From: Wenzhouxiangellaceae bacterium
GTDB taxonomy: Bacteria; Pseudomonadota; Gammaproteobacteria; Xanthomonadales; Wenzhouxiangellaceae
Assembly (NCBI GenBank): GCA_007695005.1
Contig: REEQ01000053.1
Location: 1-64,000 of the forward strand
Length of the DNA stretch: 64,000 bases
Direction of reading: 5' to 3'
Position numbers and translations under genes: made by a program. Of the stretch, positions 22,256 to 30,919 are shown one piece after another (position 1 is the stretch's first letter; each line of letters opens with the position of its first letter). The notes beneath the pieces were generated by a model that was given only the letters and a program-made list of their open reading frames with translations, did no database searches and was not told the origin of the DNA.

Positions 22256-23034
22256 GCGTAGCGAAGGATCTATGCGTGGGGCTGATTCAGGCTGAGCTGC
22301 GCTGGCGCGACCCTGCGGGCAATCGCGAGCACCTTACTGATCTGATCGATCAGGCTGGCCCGGCTGATCTGTACGTGTTGCCAGAGACCTTTGCTACCGG
22401 CTTTCTCGGGGACAAGGACAGCGTCCCGGAGGGCATGGATGGCGCCAGCGTTTGCTGGATGCGCGAGCAAGCGGCAGCCCGCGGTGCTGCCCTGGCCGGC
22501 TCGCTGGCCCTGGTCGATGAGCATGGCATGCGGCGCAATCGTTTCTTGCTGGTGGACGCCGACGGTGTCGTGGCCTGCTACGACAAGCGGCACCTGTTCG
22601 GCTTTGGCGGTGAAGACGAGCGCTACAGCCCCGGCTCGGTGCCCTGCGTGGCCCACTGGAACGGTTGGGCGATTGATCTTCAGATCTGCTACGACCTGCG
22701 CTTTCCGGTCTGGTGCCGCAATAACCGTGGCTACGATCTGCAGATTTTTGTCGCCAACTGGCCATCCCCCCGGGTCAACGCCTGGCGTGCACTGCTGCGC
22801 GCCCGTGCGATCGAGAACCAGAGCTATGTCATCGGTGTCAATCGCACGGGACGCGATGGCAATGGCATCGATCATCCCGGCTGTTCGTCGGCCTGGGATC
22901 CGCTGGGCGAGGCCCTGGTCGAACTGGGTGGTGACGAGAGCTCGGCCCTGGTCAAGCTCGATCTCGAGGCGCTGCACAGCTTGCGTGAGCGCTTCCCGTT
23001 CCAGGCTGATGGAGATCGTTTCTCGATAGGCTGA
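22252..23034 (+). CDS. nitrilase-superfamily amidohydrolase (omega-amidase / YafV type)
   Basis: A 260-residue carbon-nitrogen hydrolase. The catalytic triad is visible: Glu in LPETFATGF, Lys in CYDKRHLFGFGGE and Cys in QICYDLRFPVWCRN. The sequence around YSPGSVP and ARAIENQSYVIGVNRTGRDGNG matches the YafV/omega-amidase branch, which hydrolyses 2-oxoglutaramate or 2-oxosuccinamate to the 2-oxo acid. It is overlapped by the DUF455 gene and sits behind icd, whose product is 2-oxoglutarate. Confidence 0.9.
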   Translation: MSVAKDLCVGLIQAELRWRDPAGNREHLTDLIDQAGPADLYVLPETFATGFLGDKDSVPEGMDGASVCWMREQAAARGAALAGSLALVDEHGMRRNRFLLVDADGVVACYDKRHLFGFGGEDERYSPGSVPCVAHWNGWAIDLQICYDLRFPVWCRNNRGYDLQIFVANWPSPRVNAWRALLRARAIENQSYVIGVNRTGRDGNGIDHPGCSSAWDPLGEALVELGGDESSALVKLDLEALHSLRERFPFQADGDRFSIG

Positions 23035-23074
23035 AGCTTGCAGCCTGCCGACTGCGGCCCCCAGCAGGCCTTGC

Positions 23075-23695
23075 TTATTGCACCGATCTTCTGATCACGC
23101 CCACGGCCAGCCCCTCGATCGCGAAGTCGCTGTCCGCCTGGACATGAATGGTCTTGTGGGCGTCATTCTCGGGTTCGAGAAACACGCCGCGGCCGCGGCG
23201 CCGGAGGCGTTTGACGGTGATCTCGTCATCAATCCGTGCGACCACGATCTGGCCGTTGCGGGCATCCGGGGTGCGGTGAACCAGCAGCCAGTCGCCGTCA
23301 TGAATGCCGGCACCGATCATGCTGTCACCCTGCACCCTCAGGATGTAGTCCGGGCGCGGCGAAAAGGCGGCCGGGTCGACCTGCAGCTCGTCTTCGCGGT
23401 TTTCAACGGCGAGGATGGGTGTGCCGGCAGTAACTCTGCCGATCACCGGCAGGCCGGCCCGGAAACGGTTGCTGGCCGGGCGATCACTTTCGATCGGAAT
23501 GATGCCGCGGGCCCGCCCCGGCAACAGCTTCACGGCACCGCGCTCGGCCAAGGCCTTGAGATGGCACTGAGCGGCATTCGGAGAACGGAAATTGAAGTGC
23601 TTGACGATCTCGGCGCGCGTGGGAGGCATGCCGTCACCGGCCTGCCGGTCACGAATGAACTCCAGAATCTCCTGCTGGCGACGAGTTAGCTTCAT
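23075..23695 (-). CDS. lexA: LexA SOS repressor
   Basis: A 206-residue repressor that self-cleaves when RecA is activated. The N-terminal winged helix (MKLTRRQQEILEFIRDR, RAEIVKHFNFRSPNAAQCHLKAL) is followed by the cleavage site Ala90-Gly91 and the Ser125/Lys162 dyad (GDSMIGAGI, TVKRLRRRG). The ATG at 23695 is fixed by homology, yet no Shine-Dalgarno precedes it: an SOS box begins only six bases upstream. Confidence 0.97.
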   Translation of the reverse strand: MKLTRRQQEILEFIRDRQAGDGMPPTRAEIVKHFNFRSPNAAQCHLKALAERGAVKLLPGRARGIIPIESDRPASNRFRAGLPVIGRVTAGTPILAVENREDELQVDPAAFSPRPDYILRVQGDSMIGAGIHDGDWLLVHRTPDARNGQIVVARIDDEITVKRLRRRGRGVFLEPENDAHKTIHVQADSDFAIEGLAVGVIRRSVQ

Positions 23696-23701
23696 GCGTG
23701 T

Positions 23702-23721
23702 TACTGTATCAAAATGCAGTA
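23702..23721. promoter_or_regulatory. SOS box (LexA operator) of lexA
   Basis: TACTGTATCAAAATGCAGTA is a near-perfect match to TACTG-N10-CAGTA / CTGT-N8-ACAG. It ends six bases from the lexA ATG, so LexA bound here would block its own promoter (autoregulation). Confidence 0.9.
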
Positions 23722-23757
23722 GCTACGAAAAGCGAAAGTCCCTTGTTTGGGCAGAAA

Positions 23758-24330
23758 TCAATGGCTGATGATGATGCGCCCCGATACCCGCCGGTGCGGC
23801 ATACCGTGATAGGCGCGCCATGACCACCAGGGGTCCAGGTGCGGCCACCAAGGGTCGTGCAGGATGATGTGCTCGCTTCGACGGCTCCACAGGTAGATCG
23901 TATCGGCGTCCAGCATCGGGTAGCGGTAGACGAATTCGCCGATGCTGCCGTCAATCAGTGTATCGATGCGACCGATGACGGTGATCTCGCGCCCGCGGCT
24001 GAAAATGGCCGGATCCTGGAAACCGTCGCGACAGGCGAGGAAGCGCCCGCGGCTCAAGTCTCCTTGCAGAGGGCGCAAGTCGCGGTCCAGATCGCGAGCC
24101 AGCACTTCGATACAGGTGCGATCACTTTCCGGTCGGGTTTCGATGATTTGACCGCCCCAGCGAACGCGGGCGCCGATCGACCGTTCGGTGGCTTGTTCAG
24201 GCTGAAAATCCGGGAAGTCTCCGGCCAACGGGGCTGGCATGGTTGCGCAGCCGGTCAACAATAGTGCGCTCAAGGCGAGGCCAGGCAGACTGAGTCCGCG
24301 CAGTGCTGGGTAGGCTGTATAGACCGACAT
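23758..24330 (-). CDS. Slp-family outer-membrane lipoprotein
   Basis: A 190-residue lipoprotein with signal sequence and lipobox LLTGC at about residues 24-28. The body (QATERSIGARVRWGGQIIETRPESDRTCIEVLARDLD, GREITVIGRIDTLIDGSIGEFVYRYPML) is the Slp (starvation-inducible) family pattern. Position +2 after Cys is Ala, so export to the outer membrane is expected. The C-terminus is rich in Trp and His (HDPWWPHLDPWWSWRAYHG). It stands alone between lexA and tgpA. Confidence 0.9.
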   Translation of the reverse strand: MSVYTAYPALRGLSLPGLALSALLLTGCATMPAPLAGDFPDFQPEQATERSIGARVRWGGQIIETRPESDRTCIEVLARDLDRDLRPLQGDLSRGRFLACRDGFQDPAIFSRGREITVIGRIDTLIDGSIGEFVYRYPMLDADTIYLWSRRSEHIILHDPWWPHLDPWWSWRAYHGMPHRRVSGRIIISH

Positions 24331-24411
24331 CGCGTATTTCTCCGGTGATCAAACCTGCCGACCCCATCGTGGCCGGCATACATAGTTTGGATCATTGTTG
24401 CGCAATCCGGT

Positions 24412-26394
24412 TCAACGCCAGCTGAATCTGCGGGCCCTGTCGATGAATTCTTCGCTCATTTCCTGCCGCGGGGGGCCGTAGTGAACGCGTGAATAGAGTT
24501 GGGCAAGTTCCAGCAACGCGGGTGCGGCGCTGGCAGTTTGCTGCTCTGCGGCGATGCGCCGTGCGAACTCATCGGGTGTTTCCTGGGGGAGCTTGCGCAA
24601 GCCGCGACGACGCAGGCGCCTCAGTAAGTTCATCCAGGCACGCTGGGCAGCGCTGGTCGGGCGCGTTTCCCGGACCTTCAGCAGCACCAGGAAAATCGGT
24701 GCGATAACCAGGGCCAGCCCGGCCAGCATGAGCATGGCAATCGACAAGGTGTTGAGGTCGGGCAGTCCAAGACGCTTGAGGAAGTTGCGCTGGCGATCCG
24801 CATTGAAACCGAGCACCCAGTTGTTCCAGATGTGCTGCAGGCGGTCATAGCGATTGAGCATATCCCGGACCCAGGGCCAATCCAGCAGGAAACGGCCGCC
24901 GCTGACCACACTGCGCGCGCCCTGTTCAATACGCAGCGGCGAAACCGCCGAGGTGGGGTCAACTCGCGTCCAGCCCAGACCTTCCAGCCAGACTTCGTTC
25001 CAGGCATGGGCATCACCTTGGCGAACCAGCAGATAGCCACCGCTTTCATGCCAGAAACCGCCCTGGTAGCCGGTAACTACCCGCGTCGGGATGCCAGCGG
25101 CGCGCATCAGAACCGCGAAGGCCGAGGCATAGTATTCGCAATACCCTGTCCTCAGATCGAACAGGAATTCATCGGCTCCGTGCCGGCCCAGCGGTGCGGT
25201 GCTGAGGTTGTAGTAGAAAGCTTCTTCTGAAAACCAGCGCAAGACCGAGGCAATGAGCTCGCGATCGTCGCCGTAGCGTTCCCTCAACTCCGCTCCGAGC
25301 GCCAGGGTTCTCGGATTGCGGCCCTCCGGAAGACTCAGCGCCAGTCGACGCTGGAACGAGGTGAGCACGGGCGTGTCGAAAAAATCAGGCGTTGAGATCA
25401 CGTCGTATTGAACCAGCCCGGTGACCGGGTGGCGGCTGACCAGCACATGGTCGCTGGTCACCGAGGACTCGGGCAGGCTGGAGCGCACCGGGTGATCCAG
25501 CCCGAGCAGCCAGCGACGTTCGTGAGGTTCGAGCTGGATCCGGTAGCGGATGCTGTTGTCGGTGATCGGGACTGGCTGTTCGGCGGGTCGGTCGGAGTGG
25601 TAGCCAGGTCGCCAGGTGTTGCCGTCAAAGTTCCACAGCACGGGCCCACGCCAGTACAAGTATTGGCGATCAGGCAGGCCGTCTTCGAAGGTGGCGCGAA
25701 AGGCCGGGGTGTCGTCGATGAACAGGTTGGCGATGCTGCCAGGCGACATGAAATCACCGAGGCCGGTGCGGCCGTCCATGGCCTGCTCCGGCAAGCCCCA
25801 CAGTGGCTCGCTGAGACGCGGAAACAGCACGAACATGATCAGCGCCACGGGCAGTGCCAGCGCCAGCATGCTGCCTGCGGCACGGGCGGTCAGGCGCGGG
25901 TCCGGGGCGACCGGTCGGTCGATGCGCTCGACCCGTTCCGGCGGAATCTGTTGAATCTGGTACAGCGCCATGGTTGCGACCAGGCAGCCGGCAGCCAGAT
26001 AGAACAGATAGATCATGCGCTCACTGAACAGAAACTGCGTTGCGATCAGGAAGAAGCACACCGAGGCTACCAGCCGCAAATCTCGTATTCGATACATTTC
26101 TGTCAGCTTTGCCGCCAGCATCACGCACAGCAGGGCCGTGGCGGTTCGCCGTCCCCACATGCCGCCGTATGCGACCAGCACCAGGGCGAACAGCCCCAGC
26201 GTGAGCACCAGACGTAGCCATCCCGGCAAGGGGCGCCAGGCTTTCCAGGCTGCCAGGGCGCGCCAGCCCAGCAGGGCAAGGATGGTGATTGACACGGGTG
26301 CAGGCATGAACAGCAGATGGGGCAGCACAGCGACGAACAGCGCTGCCAGTGTCCAGCTCACGACGACTTGCGGTGGTAGCGTTTTTGTCGGCAC
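24412..26394 (-). CDS. TgpA-type transglutaminase-like membrane protein (DUF3488)
   Basis: 660 residues: several N-terminal membrane helices (DUF3488, about 1-210), a periplasmic transglutaminase-like domain with catalytic Cys about 419 (RTGYCEYYASAF), His about 463 (GDAHAWNEVW) and Asp about 480 (TRVDPTS), one more helix near 560, and a C-terminal DUF4129-like tail. Pseudomonas TgpA is essential, but the natural substrate is unknown. The start is GTG at 26394, 12 bases after DUF58; no strong ribosome site is visible. It is the last gene of the phhAB-moxR-DUF58-tgpA run. Confidence 0.93.
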   Translation of the reverse strand: MPTKTLPPQVVVSWTLAALFVAVLPHLLFMPAPVSITILALLGWRALAAWKAWRPLPGWLRLVLTLGLFALVLVAYGGMWGRRTATALLCVMLAAKLTEMYRIRDLRLVASVCFFLIATQFLFSERMIYLFYLAAGCLVATMALYQIQQIPPERVERIDRPVAPDPRLTARAAGSMLALALPVALIMFVLFPRLSEPLWGLPEQAMDGRTGLGDFMSPGSIANLFIDDTPAFRATFEDGLPDRQYLYWRGPVLWNFDGNTWRPGYHSDRPAEQPVPITDNSIRYRIQLEPHERRWLLGLDHPVRSSLPESSVTSDHVLVSRHPVTGLVQYDVISTPDFFDTPVLTSFQRRLALSLPEGRNPRTLALGAELRERYGDDRELIASVLRWFSEEAFYYNLSTAPLGRHGADEFLFDLRTGYCEYYASAFAVLMRAAGIPTRVVTGYQGGFWHESGGYLLVRQGDAHAWNEVWLEGLGWTRVDPTSAVSPLRIEQGARSVVSGGRFLLDWPWVRDMLNRYDRLQHIWNNWVLGFNADRQRNFLKRLGLPDLNTLSIAMLMLAGLALVIAPIFLVLLKVRETRPTSAAQRAWMNLLRRLRRRGLRKLPQETPDEFARRIAAEQQTASAAPALLELAQLYSRVHYGPPRQEMSEEFIDRARRFSWR

Positions 26395-26406
26395 GGCGCT
26401 ATGGCT

Positions 26407-27384
26407 TCAGCGCTCTGCCAGCAGGCGCAGGCAATGGTGGGCATGCTCGCGCCCGCTGGCGGGGCCGTGGTCGCTGCCGCCTAAGCGCAGGGTCCATTGT
26501 TGACCCTCGCGCTCCAGCATCAGTACCCAGGCGGTCAGAATCGACAGTTTCTCCTCCAGATGCCGGCCGGGAGTGCGATCGAGATCCAGCAACAGGTGCT
26601 CAGCCTGTTCCTCGCGAAATTCACGTGACAGCAGCGTCTGGTGATGCTGGCTGGCTTTCCAGGCAATGCGATGCAGCGGGTCTCCCTCGCGCCAGGCGCG
26701 CAGGGCATGGAAATTGTCGCCTTCCATGTCGCGTTGTCGTCGGCGGCCAAGCGCCTGGCCGCCGCTGGACGGCAGCGCCGGCGGATGATCAGCCGGGCGC
26801 GGCCAGACCAGGATCTGGCCTTCCGGCCAGAACCAGCACCAGGCCTCGAACAGACCCAGGGGATGACTGGTCTGGAGGCGTATGCGCCCGGGCTTGAACC
26901 AGCCGCGGCGCTGGGTCGGTAGCGGCAAGCGAGCATCCGTGGTGTTGGCAGCGGGTACGCTGAAGCGCACGATGCGCCCGCCGCTTGCCAGCTCCAGGTT
27001 GGGTCGCTCGCGGCCGTCAGCATCGCGAAAACTGACGTGCAGCTCGGCATGCTGGCCGGCAAATACCGGGCTGGCGGACGAGCGTGCCAGGATCAGGCCA
27101 TGCAGGTTGCGGTAGGCCATCAACATGGAGTTGACGGCCAGGCCGGCGACGATAAAGGTGGTCAGCAGGCCGAGGTTGTTGTTGAAGTTGAGGCTGCCCA
27201 TCAGCATGCCGAACATCAGCAGGCCGAGGAGCCAGCCAAAACGGGTGGGCAGGACATAGATTTGTCGGTAGACGACCCTCATCGGTGGCTGCGAGCGCCC
27301 GCGTCGTTGGATCCAGCGGTCGAAGTGGGGCGCGAGCCGGGCGCGGAGCCGGTCGCTGCCGGTGCCGATGGCAGCCCGGATCAT
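26407..27384 (-). CDS. DUF58 domain protein
   Basis: A 325-residue protein with two N-terminal membrane helices (about 40-80), a beta-rich middle, and the DUF58 core GDNFHALRAWREGDPLHRIAWKASQHHQTLLSREF, which resembles a von Willebrand A-like fold. DUF58 proteins are regular partners of MoxR ATPases and TgpA. Its ATG comes three bases after the moxR stop. The biochemical role is unknown, perhaps cell-envelope assembly. Confidence 0.93.
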   Translation of the reverse strand: MIRAAIGTGSDRLRARLAPHFDRWIQRRGRSQPPMRVVYRQIYVLPTRFGWLLGLLMFGMLMGSLNFNNNLGLLTTFIVAGLAVNSMLMAYRNLHGLILARSSASPVFAGQHAELHVSFRDADGRERPNLELASGGRIVRFSVPAANTTDARLPLPTQRRGWFKPGRIRLQTSHPLGLFEAWCWFWPEGQILVWPRPADHPPALPSSGGQALGRRRQRDMEGDNFHALRAWREGDPLHRIAWKASQHHQTLLSREFREEQAEHLLLDLDRTPGRHLEEKLSILTAWVLMLEREGQQWTLRLGGSDHGPASGREHAHHCLRLLAER

Positions 27385-27386
27385 CC

Positions 27387-28337
27387 TCAGGGTACCGGCA
27401 CGTCCGACAGAATTTCGCGGACCACTTCGCTGTCGCTGAGACCGCTTTCAGGTACAGGTTGCAGCCGGTGGGCGGCGAGTGCAGGGAAAATGGTCTTGAC
27501 GCTTTCCGGGGGGCAGTAGTCCTGGCCGTTGACGAAGGCGTGCGCGCGCGCGCACTGGACCAGGGCCAGCGCGGCCCGGGTTGACAGGCCGCTGTGCACG
27601 GCCGCGTGCGAGCGGCTGGCCGCGACCAAGGCCTGGATATAATCCAGCACCGGCTCGGAAACGTGCAATTCGGCCGCCTGCTGCCTTAACGCCATGATTC
27701 GAGGCGGGTCCAGTACGGCTTCCAGTCCGGCCAACAGGTCGCGACGATCAGGCTCTACCAGCAGGCGTCTTTCTTCGGCCGGGCCCGGATACCCGATGCT
27801 GGTACGCAACAGGAAACGATCAAGCTGCGAATCCGGCAAAGGGTAGGTGCCGACCATGTCCAGCGGGTTCTGCGTTGCGATCACGAAAAAGGGTTGCGGC
27901 AGCGGGTAAGTCCGACCGTCGACGGTGACCTGTCCCTCGGCCATGGCTTCGAGCAGGGCTGACTGGGTTCGGGGAGTGGCGCGGTTGATTTCGTCGGCCA
28001 GCACCAGATTGGCGAATATCGGCCCGGGCCGGAATTCAAACTGCTCGTTTTCGCGGCGAAAGATGGAAACGCCGACAATATCGGCCGGCAGCATGTCGTT
28101 GGTGAACTGGATCCTCTGCCAGCTGCCGCCGGCCGCCAGCGCCATTGCCTGGGCCAGCGTGGTCTTGCCAACGCCGGGCAGGTCTTCGATCAGCAAGTGA
28201 CCACCGGCAAGCAGGGCGGTGAAAGCCAGGTCGACGACTTCGGCCTTGCCGACAATGATCGAGTTGACTGTCTGGCGGGCCCTTTGCAGCCCGGCCAGCG
28301 GCACTTCGGTCGATTCGGCAGCGGCGAGTTCAGTCAT
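27387..28337 (-). CDS. MoxR-family AAA+ ATPase
   Basis: A 316-residue chaperone-like ATPase with Walker A GVGKTT (about 55-60), Walker B NLVLADEINRATPRTQSALLEAM, sensor 1 FFVIATQNPLDMVGTYPLPDSQLDRFLL, and the MoxR lid region (STRAALALVQCARAHAFVNGQDY). MoxR ATPases act with DUF58 or VWA proteins in maturation of envelope or metal enzymes. Its start overlaps the phhB 3' end by eight bases. Confidence 0.95.
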   Translation of the reverse strand: MTELAAAESTEVPLAGLQRARQTVNSIIVGKAEVVDLAFTALLAGGHLLIEDLPGVGKTTLAQAMALAAGGSWQRIQFTNDMLPADIVGVSIFRRENEQFEFRPGPIFANLVLADEINRATPRTQSALLEAMAEGQVTVDGRTYPLPQPFFVIATQNPLDMVGTYPLPDSQLDRFLLRTSIGYPGPAEERRLLVEPDRRDLLAGLEAVLDPPRIMALRQQAAELHVSEPVLDYIQALVAASRSHAAVHSGLSTRAALALVQCARAHAFVNGQDYCPPESVKTIFPALAAHRLQPVPESGLSDSEVVREILSDVPVP

Positions 28338-28680
28338 CGAGCAAGGCGTTGAGTTTTGCCGCGCAGATGAAGTCGTTTTCGCTCAGGCCGTCGATCGCGT
28401 GGGTCGTGAAATTGACCAGGCAGAAGTTGTAGCCGGCCTCGAAGTCCGGATGGTGGGCTTCCTGGTTGGCAATCCAGGCCATGGCGTTGATGAAGGCCAT
28501 GGTCTTGTAAAATCCCTTGAACTCGAAGCGTCGGAAAATTCGTTTGCCATCTTCGGCGGCCTGCCAACCCGGCACTTGGGGAAGCAGTGCCGCGATGCGG
28601 TCAGTATCCAGCGGCTGGCTGCCGCCCTCGCAGGGAATGCACTTGCGCTCGGTCAGTTGTTGGTCTGCGGAACTGCTCAT
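28330..28680 (-). CDS. phhB: 4a-hydroxytetrahydrobiopterin dehydratase
   Basis: Pterin-4a-carbinolamine dehydratase, which recycles the pterin cofactor after phenylalanine hydroxylation. The 116 residues contain the family signature EAHHPDFEAGYNFCLVNFTTHAIDGLSENDF with the catalytic His-His pair. It starts three bases after phhA and overlaps moxR. Confidence 0.95.
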   Translation of the reverse strand: MSSSADQQLTERKCIPCEGGSQPLDTDRIAALLPQVPGWQAAEDGKRIFRRFEFKGFYKTMAFINAMAWIANQEAHHPDFEAGYNFCLVNFTTHAIDGLSENDFICAAKLNALLDD

Positions 28681-28682
28681 AT

Positions 28683-29483
28683 TCAGGCTGCTTCCTTCTG
28701 TTTCGGTGGGTAGGTAGGCTCGAACTGTCCCAATGCTCTCGCCTCGCGGATCAGTGCCAGCAGGTCAGCGCCCGCCAGCTCGAACAGATCATCCATCCGA
28801 TCCAGCACGTAATACACCGTCTGAAAGATATCTATCCGATAGGGTGTGCGCAGCGCGTCAATCGGGTCAAATGGCCGGCGCAGGGGCTGATCACTTTCAA
28901 GCGAGTAGATGGTCTCTCCCGGAGAAGAGGCAATACCGCCGCCGTAAATGCGGATGCCGTCAGCAGTTTGCAGCAGGCCGAATTCGACCGTGAACCAGTA
29001 CAGTCGGGCCAGGAACACGCGTTCTTCCCGAGATGCCTTGACCCCGGCCTTGCCATAGGCTTCAGTGAAGTCGGCGAATGCCTGGTGGGTCAGCATGGCG
29101 GTGTGCCCGAAGATCTCGTGGAAAATATCGGGTTCTTGCAGGTACTCCATCTCCTCCCTGGTGCGGATGAATGAGGCTGCAGGAAACTTCCGTTCGGCAA
29201 GCAGTCGGAAGAATCGATCAAAGTTGATCAGGGCCGGCACCGGCTCTACCTGCCAGCCAGTGCGCTCATGGAGGATGCGCGAGACTTCCGTGGGCTGGGG
29301 GATGCGGTCGGTCGGCAGCTTGAGCATGTCGAGACCGTCCAGGAACTCCTGGCAGGCTCGACCTTGTATGATGTCAATCTGGCGGGAGTAGAGGTCGCGC
29401 CAAACGGCATGCTCTTCATCGCTGTAGGGAATGATTCCGTTTTCGTCCGGAACCTTGGCAACGTATTTGCTTGACTTGCCCAT
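28683..29483 (-). CDS. phhA: phenylalanine 4-monooxygenase
   Basis: A pterin- and Fe(II)-dependent hydroxylase converting L-Phe to L-Tyr. The 266-residue bacterial form lacks a regulatory domain. Iron ligands are His122 and His127 (DIFHEIFGHTAML) and Glu167 (YWFTVEFGL). AGGTGAG precedes the ATG at 29483. It leads the minus-strand run and is divergent from an FAD-dependent amine oxidase. Confidence 0.96.
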   Translation of the reverse strand: MGKSSKYVAKVPDENGIIPYSDEEHAVWRDLYSRQIDIIQGRACQEFLDGLDMLKLPTDRIPQPTEVSRILHERTGWQVEPVPALINFDRFFRLLAERKFPAASFIRTREEMEYLQEPDIFHEIFGHTAMLTHQAFADFTEAYGKAGVKASREERVFLARLYWFTVEFGLLQTADGIRIYGGGIASSPGETIYSLESDQPLRRPFDPIDALRTPYRIDIFQTVYYVLDRMDDLFELAGADLLALIREARALGQFEPTYPPKQKEAA

Positions 29484-29539
29484 TTCTCACCTCGAAACGG
29501 TTGCATTTGAAATTAGTTTAGCACCCGGAGCTGCGCCTG

Positions 29540-30868
29540 ATGAAAACAGAGGAAAGCGCCTGGCCCGGTCGCTGCGGCTATATCACCGGAAGAGACCGGC
29601 CATGGACCGGAAGCGGGCCGGTGCGCGGTTCCAGCGCGGTCGACGTGCTCATCATCGGCGCCGGCATGGCCGGGATCGCTACTGCCTTGGCGCTGCTGAA
29701 ACGGGGAGTACGCTCGATTGCCCTGGTTGAAGCCGACACGCCAGGTGCCGGTGCCTCCGGGCGCAATGGCGGCTTTGTTTTCGCCGGTTATTCCCTCGCC
29801 AATGATCGCTTGATCCGCCAGCTGGGGCGCGAGCGCGCGGCAAGCTTGCATGGCTGGACCCGCGACTCGGTGGGCAGCATTCGGCAAAGAATCGACGATT
29901 TGGGGATCGCCTGCTCGGTCAACGACGCCGGTGTCGTCCTGGCCGACTGGTTCGCCGACGACCAGTCGTTGCGCGATTTCGCCGATCGGATGCAGTCCGA
30001 GCTGTCTTTCCGGCTCGAGTATCTGGAACCGGATGCGCTGAAGAAGCAGGTCAACTCCGAACGTTACGGGGCAGGACTGTTCGAGCCGGGCAGCTTTCAC
30101 TTCAACCCGCTTGAGCATGTACTTGGACTGGCCGACTACCTTGTAAGCCAGGGCGTGCGGGTGCATGAGCGATCGCCGGTATGCCAAATCGTTCGCGCTT
30201 CACGGCATGGAGAGACGGCGTGGCTGGTGAAGTGCGGGCAGGGCAGCATCAGTGCCGGGCAGGTCGTGCTGACCACCGGCGGCTATGATCGGCGTCTGCG
30301 ACCGGATGTCCAGCGCGCGTTGCAGCCAATCGCAACCTACGTTGCGCTGACCGAACCGCTCGGCGAGCGCCTGATTCGTTACCTGCCCCGGCCCGTGGCG
30401 GTATATGACACACGCTTTGCCTTCGACTATTTTCGCCCGCTGCCTGACTCGCGGCTGCTCTGGGGAGGGCGCATCTCGATCGCGAGTCGCTCGCCATCGT
30501 CCATCCGACGCCTGTTGGCCAGGGATTTGGCACGGGTGTTTCCAGGACTGGCCGGCGTTCGTTTCGAACATGCCTGGGGCGGCTGGATGAGCTATGCCCG
30601 GCACGAAATGCCGCTGCTCGGGCAATCGGCGGACGGCCTTTGGTTCGGGTTGGCCTTCGGCGGTCATGGCATGGCAACCACCAACCTGGCCGGCGAAGTG
30701 CTGGCTGAAGCCCTTTGCGGGCAGCGCGAGCGTCTCGATGCCTTTACCAGCTGGCAGCCGGTATGGGCGGGTGGTGGGCTGGGCAGAGTGGCCGTGCAGG
30801 GCCGCTACTGGTGCTTGCAAGGGCTGGATTGGTGGCGTGAGCACCGCTTGCCGGCTAGGAAAAAATAG
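29540..30868 (+). CDS. FAD-dependent amine oxidoreductase (DAO / OrdL-like)
   Basis: A 442-residue flavoprotein with a Rossmann loop (VDVLIIGAGMAGIATALALLKRG), the ASGRNGGF motif of the D-amino-acid-oxidase/OrdL family, and a C-terminal FAD contact (GLWFGLAFGGHGMATTNLAGEVLAEAL). Relatives oxidise secondary amines, putrescine derivatives or glycine-type substrates; the substrate here cannot be read. It is divergent from phhA across 56 bases. The stop codon lies inside the first CTAGGAAAA half-site of the downstream operator. Confidence 0.9.
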   Translation: MKTEESAWPGRCGYITGRDRPWTGSGPVRGSSAVDVLIIGAGMAGIATALALLKRGVRSIALVEADTPGAGASGRNGGFVFAGYSLANDRLIRQLGRERAASLHGWTRDSVGSIRQRIDDLGIACSVNDAGVVLADWFADDQSLRDFADRMQSELSFRLEYLEPDALKKQVNSERYGAGLFEPGSFHFNPLEHVLGLADYLVSQGVRVHERSPVCQIVRASRHGETAWLVKCGQGSISAGQVVLTTGGYDRRLRPDVQRALQPIATYVALTEPLGERLIRYLPRPVAVYDTRFAFDYFRPLPDSRLLWGGRISIASRSPSSIRRLLARDLARVFPGLAGVRFEHAWGGWMSYARHEMPLLGQSADGLWFGLAFGGHGMATTNLAGEVLAEALCGQRERLDAFTSWQPVWAGGGLGRVAVQGRYWCLQGLDWWREHRLPARKK

Positions 30869-30891
30869 TAGGCGTCTAGGAAATTTCCTAG
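30855..30891. promoter_or_regulatory. paired CTAGGAAA operator (NarL/FixJ-type palindrome)
   Basis: CTAGGAAATTTCCTAG (30876-30891) is a perfect 16-base palindrome, and a second CTAGGAAAA half begins 21 bases (two helical turns) upstream at 30855. TAGGAAA/TTTCCTA heptads are the sort of site bound by NarL/FixJ-class regulators such as BvgA. The first half overlaps the stop of the FAD oxidoreductase gene. Confidence 0.6.
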
Positions 30892-30919
30892 GTGTTCTCG
30901 AGCCGATCTTCCATTTCGG

